Assembly (NCBI GenBank): GCA_964530225.1
Contig: CAZHBA010000129.1
Span: forward strand, 1-47,346
Direction of reading: 5' to 3'
DNA: 47,346 nucleotides
Origin: CAZHBA01 sp964530225
GTDB lineage: Bacteria; Pseudomonadota; Alphaproteobacteria; UBA6615
Shown here: in pieces, positions 32,948-40,493 of the stretch
Position numbering within the stretch: position 1 is the first letter of the stretch
Layout of the letters: every line of letters starts with the position of its first letter
Program-made: the position numbers and the translations under genes
The notes under the pieces: generated by a model
Told to the model about the DNA's origin: nothing
The model's input: only the letters and a program-made list of their open reading frames with translations
The model's database searches: none

Positions 32948-34354
32948 ATGAGTACGTCTTACGACCTTATTGTCATCGGCGGTGGGCCCGGCGGCTATAC
33001 CGCCGCGATCCGCGCCGCCCAGCTTGGTTTGAGCGTCGCCTGCGTAGAAAAGCGCGAGACCCTAGGCGGGACCTGCCTCAACGTCGGCTGCATCCCATCA
33101 AAGGCACTACTGTCGTCGTCGAAGAAGTTCTCCGAGGCCGAACACGCGCTTTCTGCCCACGGCATCAAAGTCAGCGGCGTTAAGCTCGATCTGCCGGCGA
33201 TGATGGCCCACAAGGACACCGTCGTCGCCGACAACAATAAAGGTGTCGACTTCCTGTTCAAGAAGAACAAGATCGAGCGTTTTGTCGGCACCGGGCGCAT
33301 TGGCGCTGCCGGTAAGGTCGAGGTAATGCCCGAAAAGGGCGACGCGCAAATCCTCGACACCAAGGCGATCCTGATCGCCACGGGTTCACAATCAATGCCG
33401 CTACCCGGCATCGACATCGACGAAGAGCGCATTGTCACTTCCACCGGCGCGATGTGCCTATCCCAGGTGCCAAAACATCTAGTCGTTGTCGGCGCCGGCA
33501 CAATCGGTCTCGAGATGGGCTCGGTCTGGGGCCGCCTGGGCGCCAAGGTCACGGTGGTCGAGTTTCTCGACCGCATCACCCCTGGTACGGACGGCGAAAT
33601 TGCCAAACACTTCCAGCGCATCCTGAGGAAACAAGGCTTCGATTTCCGCCTCGGCGCCAAGGTGACGGCAGCGGAAAAACTCAAAACCAAGATCAAGCTG
33701 ACCGTGGAACTGGCAGCAGGCGACGACGAAGAGACGCTGGACTGCGATATCGTATTGGTGGCGATCGGCCGCCAGGCCTATACCGAAGGCCTGGGGTTGG
33801 AGGCGCTCGGCATCAAAACGGATGATCACGGATTCATTACCGTCGACGCCCATTACCAGACTAATGTCGAGGGTGTTTTCGCCATCGGCGATTGTGTGCC
33901 TGGCCCGATGCTAGCCCATAAGGCCGAAGATGAAGGCGTGGCCAGCGCCGAGATCATCGCCGGCGAGACCGGACATGTGAACTACGGCGCTATCCCCGCC
34001 ATCATCTACACCTGGCCAGAGGTCGCCTCGGTCGGCCAGACCGAAGAGCAACTGAAAGAGGCTGGCATCGACTATAAGGTCGGAAAATTCCCGTTCTCGG
34101 CCAATGGCCGCGCGCGCGCCGCCAACGACACAGACGGTTTCGTCAAACTATTGGCCGACGCCGCAACTGACCAAGTGCTCGGCGCTCATATCCTCGGGCC
34201 CGACGCCGGCACGTTGATCCACGAGATCGTCGTCGGCATGGAATTTGGTGCGACAGCCGAAGATATCGCGCGCACCTGCCACGGTCACCCAACCCTGAGC
34301 GAGGCGGTTAAGGAGGCTGCTCTAGCTATCGGCGGCCGCACTATCCACATTTAA
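32948..34354 (+). CDS. lpdA: Dihydrolipoyl dehydrogenase (E3)
   Basis: Reoxidises dihydrolipoamide with NAD. 468 residues. FAD loop GGGPGGYTAA at residues 11-20; redox disulfide C43/C48 in GGTCLNVGCIPSK; NAD loop GAGTIGLEMGSVWGRLG; second FAD segment VFAIGDCVPGPMLAHKAEDEG; C-terminal His-Glu pair in HGHPTLSEA. All intact. Only 7 bases separate it from the sucB remnant. Its retention suggests it still serves pyruvate dehydrogenase or the glycine cleavage system, although the local E1/E2 are lost. Confidence 0.96.
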   Translation: MSTSYDLIVIGGGPGGYTAAIRAAQLGLSVACVEKRETLGGTCLNVGCIPSKALLSSSKKFSEAEHALSAHGIKVSGVKLDLPAMMAHKDTVVADNNKGVDFLFKKNKIERFVGTGRIGAAGKVEVMPEKGDAQILDTKAILIATGSQSMPLPGIDIDEERIVTSTGAMCLSQVPKHLVVVGAGTIGLEMGSVWGRLGAKVTVVEFLDRITPGTDGEIAKHFQRILRKQGFDFRLGAKVTAAEKLKTKIKLTVELAAGDDEETLDCDIVLVAIGRQAYTEGLGLEALGIKTDDHGFITVDAHYQTNVEGVFAIGDCVPGPMLAHKAEDEGVASAEIIAGETGHVNYGAIPAIIYTWPEVASVGQTEEQLKEAGIDYKVGKFPFSANGRARAANDTDGFVKLLADAATDQVLGAHILGPDAGTLIHEIVVGMEFGATAEDIARTCHGHPTLSEAVKEAALAIGGRTIHI

Positions 34355-34422
34355 GTGCACCACCCACAGCACACCCGGACTAGAGCAGTATAAAAGTTTC
34401 TCCGAGGTGCTAACCTGCGGCG

Positions 34423-35655
34423 ATGAAGTCTTGGCAGACCATCACCGTTATGTGCGCCGCCCATGTGTTCAGCATGGCCGGCTTTGCGACCTTCCCGGCC
34501 CTACTGCCGACGCTGGTGCCGTTGTGGGAACTGTCGAACACGCAAGCGGGCTGGATTAGCGGCATTTTTTTCGGCGGCTACGTGGCGGCGGTTCCGATTC
34601 TGGTAAGCCTCACCGACCGGGTTGATTCGCGCCGTGTCTATCTAGCCGGCTTGTTGATTACGACGGCGGGCCTTTCCGGATTCGCCTTCGCCACCACCGG
34701 GTTTTGGTCGGCGATGATCTGGCAGGCGGTGCAAGGGGCCGGTGTCGGCGGCACCTACATGACCGGGCTCAGGGTGATGACCGATCGCCTGCCCGACGGC
34801 GCGCCGTCGCGGGCGATCGCATTCTATACCGGTGCCTTTTCTGTCGGCACCGCTATCTCGTTCGTCGTCTCTGGTGAGATTGCCAATCGGCTCGGCTGGG
34901 AGTTCGCCTTTGCCTTCGCCGCGCTGGGACCGTTGGCCGCAGCGTCGATAGCGCTCCTGCTGTTGAGCTCCCGCCGACCCGACTACGAAACCCACCCCGA
35001 CACCCATCTACTCGATTTCCGGCCCGTGTTACGCAACCGCCAGGCGATGGCCTTCACCCTGGGTTACACCGGGCATTCGTGGGAGCTGTTCGCCCTGCGC
35101 AGCTGGATCGTCGCCTTTCTGGTGTTCGCGGGCGCGAGCGAGACCAGTGCCGGGCTGTTGAGCGCCACCGTAATCGCCGGCGCCGCCAATTTGTTCGCCG
35201 TACCAGCCAGCATTATCGGCAACGAATTCGCCGAACGTTACGGGCGCCGTCGGACCATACTGGTGGTGATGGTTCTCGCCGTCTTTAGCGCACTGGCGAC
35301 CGGCCTCAGCCCCAGCATTTCGCTCACCGCCGCGGTGGTAGTCTTCTTCGTCTATAATGGCTTCGTCATGGGCGATTCAGCGTCGCTGACCGCCGGTGCC
35401 GCGGCAGCCGCAGCACCCGGATACCGCGGTGCGACGCTGGCGGTGCATTCGATCCTTGGCTTCAGCGGCGGATTGCTCGGACCGCTGATGGTCGGTCTGG
35501 CGCTCGACCTGGCCGGCGGCCAGCAAAGTTCACTGGCCTGGTTCGCCGCCTTCGCCGTGATGGGCTTTGGCTCCACCGCCGGAGCTGTGGCATTGTGGCG
35601 GCTTGGCGATACCTCTAGCGCCATCTACCGGGCGCAAACAGACCGCAGCAATTGA
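34423..35655 (+). CDS. MFS transporter
   Basis: 410 residues, about 12 membrane helices in two six-helix halves. The loop between helices 2 and 3 reads SLTDRVDSRRVYLAG, a variant of the MFS motif GxxxDRxGRR; the matching loop in the second half is NEFAERYGRRRTI. Substrate unknown. First gene of the accessory block between lpdA and xerC. It may work with the LigB dioxygenase downstream, but nothing in the sequence proves it. Confidence 0.85.
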   Translation: MKSWQTITVMCAAHVFSMAGFATFPALLPTLVPLWELSNTQAGWISGIFFGGYVAAVPILVSLTDRVDSRRVYLAGLLITTAGLSGFAFATTGFWSAMIWQAVQGAGVGGTYMTGLRVMTDRLPDGAPSRAIAFYTGAFSVGTAISFVVSGEIANRLGWEFAFAFAALGPLAAASIALLLLSSRRPDYETHPDTHLLDFRPVLRNRQAMAFTLGYTGHSWELFALRSWIVAFLVFAGASETSAGLLSATVIAGAANLFAVPASIIGNEFAERYGRRRTILVVMVLAVFSALATGLSPSISLTAAVVVFFVYNGFVMGDSASLTAGAAAAAAPGYRGATLAVHSILGFSGGLLGPLMVGLALDLAGGQQSSLAWFAAFAVMGFGSTAGAVALWRLGDTSSAIYRAQTDRSN

Positions 35656-35660
35656 CCGCG

Positions 35661-35807
35661 ATGGTCGGCATATTCTGCAAGCTCGCCCGTTCCTTAGGCT
35701 TTAATATTGCGCACTATCTCGGCACCGCCGGCCATTGGCCGCACCTCGCCAAGATACTCGGACGCCACGGCATCACCCTGGTCTTCGATGTGGCCTGCCC
35801 CCGTTAA
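35661..35807 (+). pseudogene. Truncated FkbM-family methyltransferase start
   Basis: 48 codons: MVGIFCKLARSLGFNIAHYL then HLAKILGRHGITLVFDV. The last part is the usual entry to the FkbM SAM-binding motif, expected to continue GANVGQ, but the sequence changes to ACPR and stops. The break near base 35796 coincides with a change to lower-GC, unrelated DNA, as if something had inserted or a deletion joined two pieces. Family call is tentative because only the non-catalytic start remains. Confidence 0.55.
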
Positions 35808-36050
35808 GTGGTCCACTACTTAAGTTAGAGTTTGGCGTGGTTTTCGTCAGATCCAATTCAGCCTACGATTTTTTCTTCCAAGACCGATTGCCGTCCTCCA
35901 AGGTCTGCATAACCATGCGGCCTTCACAAATTTTGCCTTGTTGGGAGCGTTCTTCGACGTGGTGTGTTTTCGTAACAGCGCCTAATGGGGCGAGGATAGG
36001 CCCGCGTCTACGTCACGGGAACTTAAAACTCGCCGGTATGTCTATCTAAC
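35797..36050. other. Foreign-looking noncoding segment, possible mobile element remnant
   Basis: After the truncated FkbM frame, the DNA has lower GC and begins with CCCCCGTTAAGTGGTCCACT, a short dyad-like end (GTGGTCCAC) reminiscent of insertion sequence termini. On the minus strand there is an unbroken frame of about 49 codons (ending KICEGRMVMQTLEDGNRSW and KKKS) with no recognised family. No transposase can be identified. I can only say that it differs from its surroundings. Confidence 0.3.
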
Positions 36051-36058
36051 TCAACAAC

Positions 36059-37129
36059 TCAATTCGGCGGGAAAGCAGCGAAGCACTTGTCCGATTGGAA
36101 AATAAAGGTTTCCACATAGTCGATGATGTCCGGCTTGCGTCCTAGCGTTTCCATCGCACCCGTCAGCACATGCCAGTTTAGCATTTCGTGGTGGCCGGCA
36201 GCCTCGGTTTCCTCGATGGTGCGCTGCCGCCACACATCGTAATCGCCCTGTTTAAGCGCTTTGAGCATCATTCGGTCGGATTCGAAGTCCGGAATGACAT
36301 AACCAGTATTGGTCGACAAGAAACAGTGCGACCAGCTCGACGATGCCATGATAACGCAACGGTAGGGGCTGTCGGCGAGCGTCTCGGCCATCTTCGCACC
36401 CACATCGTGGCACATCGCCGGATTGGGACCGGGCGGATCGGGCAAACCATTCTCCTTCGGTTCTTCGAACAGATGCGCGAAGGCTCCAGCGGAGCTGATC
36501 ACGGCGCTGCCATAGCAATTAACGTGGAATGGAATGATTGGATAGGGAAATCCCTGGCGCTCCAAATCGAGATAAAGCGCCGTGTAATTGAACCCGTGCG
36601 CCAATGTCCGCGAATGCAGCATCTGATAGGCATACGGCATCGCAACGCCACGTTCGAGCAGCCCGGCGGTAAGATGCTTGGCGCCGTCACGGTGGCCGTG
36701 GAACGTGACCTTCAAATCTTTCGGCTCGTTCCAGTAATTGTCCTTGCCGGCCATGAAGCCGTGCGCCCACACCTCCTGCTCGAAATCGTCGTCGAGACCG
36801 AAAACGCAAAAAGGCGGGATAATGTCTTCCTTAAAATTTTCATACTGGTCGTCGGCGACGATAACGATGAAGTCGGGCTCGAACTCGTCGATCATCTGCC
36901 GCTGCTTACGAAAACTGTCCCACATGCGCTCGCGGTAACATCCCGCCGCTGACAGGCCCATGTCGCTGCCGATCTCTTCGAGCATGCCGCCCGGCCAATT
37001 GCGCTTATCCTTCCATTTCTCGTCGATGAGCGGCGCGTTGATAATGCGCTGCCAAATCGAGCTCATGCCTTGGTCGGTAGCCGTCAGGCCCGGGTAGTGG
37101 GTACCTCCAAGCCCGAGGATTTCGCCCAT
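36059..37129 (-). CDS. Class III extradiol ring-cleavage dioxygenase (LigB type)
   Basis: 356 residues from the ATG at 37129, chosen over the GTG at 37138 because AGGAG then sits 8 bases upstream. Non-heme Fe(II) enzyme opening catechol-type rings. GGTHYPG near the N-terminus supplies the first iron histidine, DEFEPDFIVIVADDQYENF is the conserved LigB core with acidic residues, IPFHVNCYG and VIMASSSWSH supply further active-site histidines. Substrate unknown (protocatechuate- or gallate-like compounds are usual). Some LigB proteins act on non-aromatic substrates. Confidence 0.82.
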   Translation of the reverse strand: MGEILGLGGTHYPGLTATDQGMSSIWQRIINAPLIDEKWKDKRNWPGGMLEEIGSDMGLSAAGCYRERMWDSFRKQRQMIDEFEPDFIVIVADDQYENFKEDIIPPFCVFGLDDDFEQEVWAHGFMAGKDNYWNEPKDLKVTFHGHRDGAKHLTAGLLERGVAMPYAYQMLHSRTLAHGFNYTALYLDLERQGFPYPIIPFHVNCYGSAVISSAGAFAHLFEEPKENGLPDPPGPNPAMCHDVGAKMAETLADSPYRCVIMASSSWSHCFLSTNTGYVIPDFESDRMMLKALKQGDYDVWRQRTIEETEAAGHHEMLNWHVLTGAMETLGRKPDIIDYVETFIFQSDKCFAAFPPN

Positions 37130-37202
37130 CGTTTTCACTCCTAAACCAGATTGGATCGGTCCTGTGGATCACATCACCAAATGCGGCCCGCGGTCAAGCG
37201 GA

Positions 37203-37868
37203 GCTGTTAGCGAACTCAGTTTCGCTGCAGCACCCATTAGCCGCAAGCAGATGACGCGAAGGTTACGGGTAACCGCATTAGTGTGAATGGGTGTTGAGCG
37301 GTATATATCGCGAGCAGTATCGCGTTCGATACGCCGCGGTCCACATTTTCTATGCAGTGTAGTTAAGTATTCTCAGATTGGTTCAATAATGCAAATCGAC
37401 CGGCTACTGGAGATGGAACGAGGCGGATGGGAGATGGACTGTCCCTTCTGCAAGGGGAAATTTTTCTACACCATGTTTGCAAATTAGTCGGGACCCAAAC
37501 CATTTCTTTACGCCAACGATCACAACGACATTCTCCTCAAGCAGAGCGACTTGACTCGAGTTTTAAGAGAAAGCACCAGCGCAGAAATTGACACTGAAGT
37601 TCTCGATATTATCTGGCGTAATATTTTGGAGAATGCGCCCGAGCCTCCGCAAGACAGATAATTCGCGCTATGGGCAAATTTGAAGTGTTCGCTTTGCAAC
37701 GTGGTGTTTCCTTACAACAATGACCTAAAAGACAAAGCCCAGCGGATTTACGAACCTAAGACCATCGTCGCTGACGGTTCAATTTTGTTAACCGACAGCG
37801 GGTACATTCGCGTTAAAGTCAAAACTTCTGTCTAACAAATTGAAATTGGCTAATTCTGGCTGTTAGCG
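37203..37868. repeat. 10-bp direct repeats bracketing a low-GC insert
   Basis: GCTGTTAGCG occurs at 37203-37212 and again at 37859-37868. The 656-bp unit they define is AT-richer than the flanks and contains one dead gene. GTCTAAC at the end of that gene and GTTAGCG resemble the outer core boxes of integron attC sites, but the spacing (39 bases) is too short for a normal attC. Best read as a small inserted unit of unknown mechanism. Confidence 0.4.
37389..37835 (+). pseudogene. Dead zinc-ribbon-like gene, low GC
   Basis: One frame of 148 codons from the ATG at 37389 to TAA 37833, broken by TAG at 37485 and TAA at 37659. Between the stops the sequence is clearly protein-like: DCPFCKGKFFYTMFAN, SGPKPFLYANDHNDILLKQ, EVLDIIWRNILENAPEPPQDR, FALWANLKCSLCNVVF, SILLTDSGYIRVKVKTSV. 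Two CxxC pairs (CPFC, CSLC) suggest a metal-binding fold. I do not recognise the family. Base composition is lower in GC than all neighbours, suggesting transfer from elsewhere. No indels are seen. Confidence 0.65.
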
Positions 37869-37895
37869 CCAGCCGTTAGCATCGGCTGCTTTACC

Positions 37896-37915
37896 TTCGA
37901 ATGCGCACATTCGAA
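37896..37915. terminator. Perfect 8-bp hairpin downstream of xerC
   Basis: TTCGAATG-CGCA-CATTCGAA, 34 bases past the xerC stop on the minus strand. No T-run follows on that strand, so it may be an operator-like palindrome or a weak terminator. Confidence 0.35.
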
Positions 37916-37949
37916 ATACCGCATAAACATCAGTTACGGCCTGCAGGCT

Positions 37950-38948
37950 CTAACCACCGTCCTTCCTCGCCGCCCGTGGATGGGCTTGCGAATAGACGTC
38001 GAGCAGGCGTTCGGCGTCAACGTCGGTATAACGCTGGGTAGTCGATAGCGAGGCATGGCCGAGTAGTTCCTGGATAGCGCGCAAATCGCCGCCAGCGCCG
38101 AGCAAATGGGTGGCGAAGGAATGGCGCAGCGCATGCGGCGTTGCCGCTTTCGGTAGGCCGAGCTGGGCGCGCAAAGTTTGCATGCGGCCCTGGACAATGC
38201 GCGGGTTGAGCCGCCCGCCGCGCACGCCGACGAACAACGGCCCCTCGGGCGTCAGCCTATGCGGGCAGACCGCAACATAGTCGGCGATGGCATCAACGAC
38301 GATGGGCAGCAACGGCACCATGCGCTGCTTGCCGCCCTTGCCGGTGATCGTCATGCTGCCGCCCGCCTCCCTGTTCAGCGGCACATCGTGGCAGTTGAGG
38401 CCCAGCGCCTCAGAAATGCGTAAACCACACCCGTACAACAAGGTCAGCACCGCAACGTCGCGCGCCGCCACCCAGGGCTCGGTGGTGTCGCGCCCGAGCT
38501 CGGCGGCGGTAGTCAGCAGATCGCCCATTTCCGCCACAGCTAACGCCTTGGGTACCGCCCGGGTCGCCCGCGGGCTGTGCACGACGCCGATGGCGGCGTT
38601 GTGGACCAGCGCCTCCCGATCGAGGAAACGGTAGAACCCACGCACTACTGATAGCGCCCGCGCGGTCGAACTTCGCGCCAGGCCGGATTGCGTGCGGTGG
38701 GCCAGCCAGGCGCGAAAATCGCCTGATTTAAGCACCGCCAGATCGGCCAGACCTGGCGGTCCGCCCTGGTGAAAGCTGAGGAAATCGAGGAAAGCGCCGA
38801 GATCGTGGGCGTAGGCGGCCAGCGTGTGCGGCGAGGCGCGGCGTTCGGCGGCAAGCTGATCGTACCACTGCCCCACCGCACGGCGCAGTGCGGCATCACT
38901 AATCGCTAACGATACGTCGCCGATTTCTAGCGTGGCAGGTCCAGCCAT
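37950..38948 (-). CDS. xerC: Tyrosine recombinase XerC
   Basis: Site-specific recombinase that with XerD resolves chromosome dimers at dif. 332 residues. An N-terminal SAM-like DNA-binding domain (to about 125) is followed by the catalytic domain with a complete set: R177 (GCGLRISEAL), K204 or K207, H272 and R275 (HALRHSFATHLL), H298 (LGHAS) and nucleophile Y307 (TTQRYT). Starts within the DUF484 gene (22-base overlap), as usual for the DUF484-xerC pair. It is a housekeeping recombinase, not evidence of an integrated element by itself. Confidence 0.93.
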   Translation of the reverse strand: MAGPATLEIGDVSLAISDAALRRAVGQWYDQLAAERRASPHTLAAYAHDLGAFLDFLSFHQGGPPGLADLAVLKSGDFRAWLAHRTQSGLARSSTARALSVVRGFYRFLDREALVHNAAIGVVHSPRATRAVPKALAVAEMGDLLTTAAELGRDTTEPWVAARDVAVLTLLYGCGLRISEALGLNCHDVPLNREAGGSMTITGKGGKQRMVPLLPIVVDAIADYVAVCPHRLTPEGPLFVGVRGGRLNPRIVQGRMQTLRAQLGLPKAATPHALRHSFATHLLGAGGDLRAIQELLGHASLSTTQRYTDVDAERLLDVYSQAHPRAARKDGG

Positions 38949-39658
38949 GTGCAGATGCTGTGCTCCATGACGTTTGCCAGAAACGCCAGTAACTCGATCC
39001 CCTGGCCGGGATGGAAGCGGCGCGGCTCGCGGCTGCCCATCGCCAACAGCGCCGGCGGCCCTTTCTTGCGTACAATCAGGCGCAACAGCGCGTCGGAACG
39101 AACCAGCCCGGCGGCCTCACCAAAAATCCGCCGGTCGCCCGCCACATTGTCGCGCAGAGTGACGCCGCGCTCGCCGCCGATCACCTTGGCGATGGTACCT
39201 TCGGGTAGAATGCGAATGCCGTGCGACGTTACCGGCGCCTCGCTACCGGTCTCCAGGCACAAAGCCACCGTGTCGATGTCCAGCAGGCCGACCAGGTCGG
39301 TCGACATGAGTTCTAGCAAATGGTCGAACGAACGGGCCGACAACAGCCGCAAGACGGTGGCATGAATGCGCGCCTGGCTGTGCTGATTATTGCGCCCGGC
39401 ATCGATCAATTCGCCATGCTGTTTGACGTTACGCGCCAACTCGGTGCGCAGGCGGCCAACCATGGCGTGCTGCAGATCGACGACCTCGCCACCGTCCGGA
39501 TCGGTGTCGGGAAATTCGCGCGCTGGGGCTTTGATGATGGCGAGTAAATCAGGGTGTTGCTGCAGGAAATCGGGATGAGCGCGCAAATACGCCGCCACCT
39601 GTTTCGCGGTTGGATCGGCTGCTTCGGTTGTGCCTGGTTTAGTTGCTTTTTGGCTCAA
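38927..39658 (-). CDS. DUF484 family protein
   Basis: About 243 residues. The open frame runs back to a TTG at 39718 inside fsa, but the family normally starts close to a SQKATKPG-like segment, so the TTG at 39658 is taken as start; this is uncertain. The DUF484 N-terminal helix is VAAYLRAHPDFLQQHPDLL, followed by VVDLQHAMVGRLRTEL and a GAF-like C-terminal domain. Its job is unknown; constant pairing with xerC suggests a role near chromosome segregation. Confidence 0.85.
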   Translation of the reverse strand: MSQKATKPGTTEAADPTAKQVAAYLRAHPDFLQQHPDLLAIIKAPAREFPDTDPDGGEVVDLQHAMVGRLRTELARNVKQHGELIDAGRNNQHSQARIHATVLRLLSARSFDHLLELMSTDLVGLLDIDTVALCLETGSEAPVTSHGIRILPEGTIAKVIGGERGVTLRDNVAGDRRIFGEAAGLVRSDALLRLIVRKKGPPALLAMGSREPRRFHPGQGIELLAFLANVMEHSICTWLDLPR

Positions 39659-39680
39659 CTGTCTGCGCTCGTAGCGTTGT

Positions 39681-40370
39681 TTATTCCGCCGCCTTGGCGC
39701 GGGTCTTGGCTTGATCAAGGATCGACTGGCCGGTCTTTTCCCAATCGCTGAGGAAGGCCGCCAAACCCTTGTTAGTCAAGGGGTGGACGAACAACTGGCG
39801 CAGCACGTTCGGCGGCACAGTGGCCACATGGGCACCCATTTTCGCGGCTTCAACAACGTGGGTTGGGTTACGGATCGAGGCCACCAAAATTTTAGTTTCG
39901 ATCGCCGGATACTGGCTGTAAATGTCGACGATTTCGTCGATTAGGTCCATACCGTTGCCGCCGATATCGTCGACGCGGCCAACGAAGGGCGAGACGAAGC
40001 TGGCGCCGGCCTTGGCGGCGAGCAGCGCCTGGGCGGCAGAGAAACACAGGGTGACATTAACCATGATGTCGCGTTCGCGCAGCGCCTTGCAGGCTTTTAG
40101 ACCATTGGGCGTCAGCGGCACCTTGATAGCGACGTTCGGCGCGATGTCGCTGAGTACTTCGGCCTCGGCGAGCATTATATCGACCTCGGTGCCGGTAACT
40201 TCAGCGCTAACCGGCCCTGGAACGACAGCGCAAATTTCGGCAATGACATCGAGGATATTGCCGCCCGATTTGGCGATTAGCGACGGGTTCGTGGTCACCC
40301 CGTCGAGCAACCCAGTGACGGCGAAATCGCGAATTTCGCCGAGATCAGCAGTGTCGATGAAAAACTTCAT
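39681..40370 (-). CDS. fsa: Fructose-6-phosphate aldolase / transaldolase (TalC type)
   Basis: 229 residues, class I aldolase barrel. MKFFIDTADLGEIRDFA and GVTTNPSLIAKSG are the family start; the Schiff-base lysine is K83 in NVAIKVPLTPNG; NVTLCFSAAQALLAAKAGASFVSPFVGRVDD follows. Members are either transaldolases of the pentose phosphate pathway or fructose-6-phosphate aldolases; sequence alone does not decide, though transaldolase is more usual in this lineage. Divergent from priA. Confidence 0.92.
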   Translation of the reverse strand: MKFFIDTADLGEIRDFAVTGLLDGVTTNPSLIAKSGGNILDVIAEICAVVPGPVSAEVTGTEVDIMLAEAEVLSDIAPNVAIKVPLTPNGLKACKALRERDIMVNVTLCFSAAQALLAAKAGASFVSPFVGRVDDIGGNGMDLIDEIVDIYSQYPAIETKILVASIRNPTHVVEAAKMGAHVATVPPNVLRQLFVHPLTNKGLAAFLSDWEKTGQSILDQAKTRAKAAE

Positions 40371-40493
40371 TCCTGTCGTCCTGTCACGCTCTAGTTTTTA
40401 ATATTAACCGTTTTTGCGGCCAGCCGCGACACAGCACCTACACACCTGATACCACCGTTGGCCTTACCCGAGTCGGCGCATAGAGTGTACCCG

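Noticed and set aside
37829..37881. A genuine integron attC site
   Set aside because: Outer core boxes are suggestive but the length is too short and the inner pairing is poor; no integrase of the IntI type is present. Kept only as a possibility.
37950..38948. Phage or integrative-element integrase
   Set aside because: The protein and its DUF484 partner are the chromosomal XerC pair, in the normal housekeeping context.
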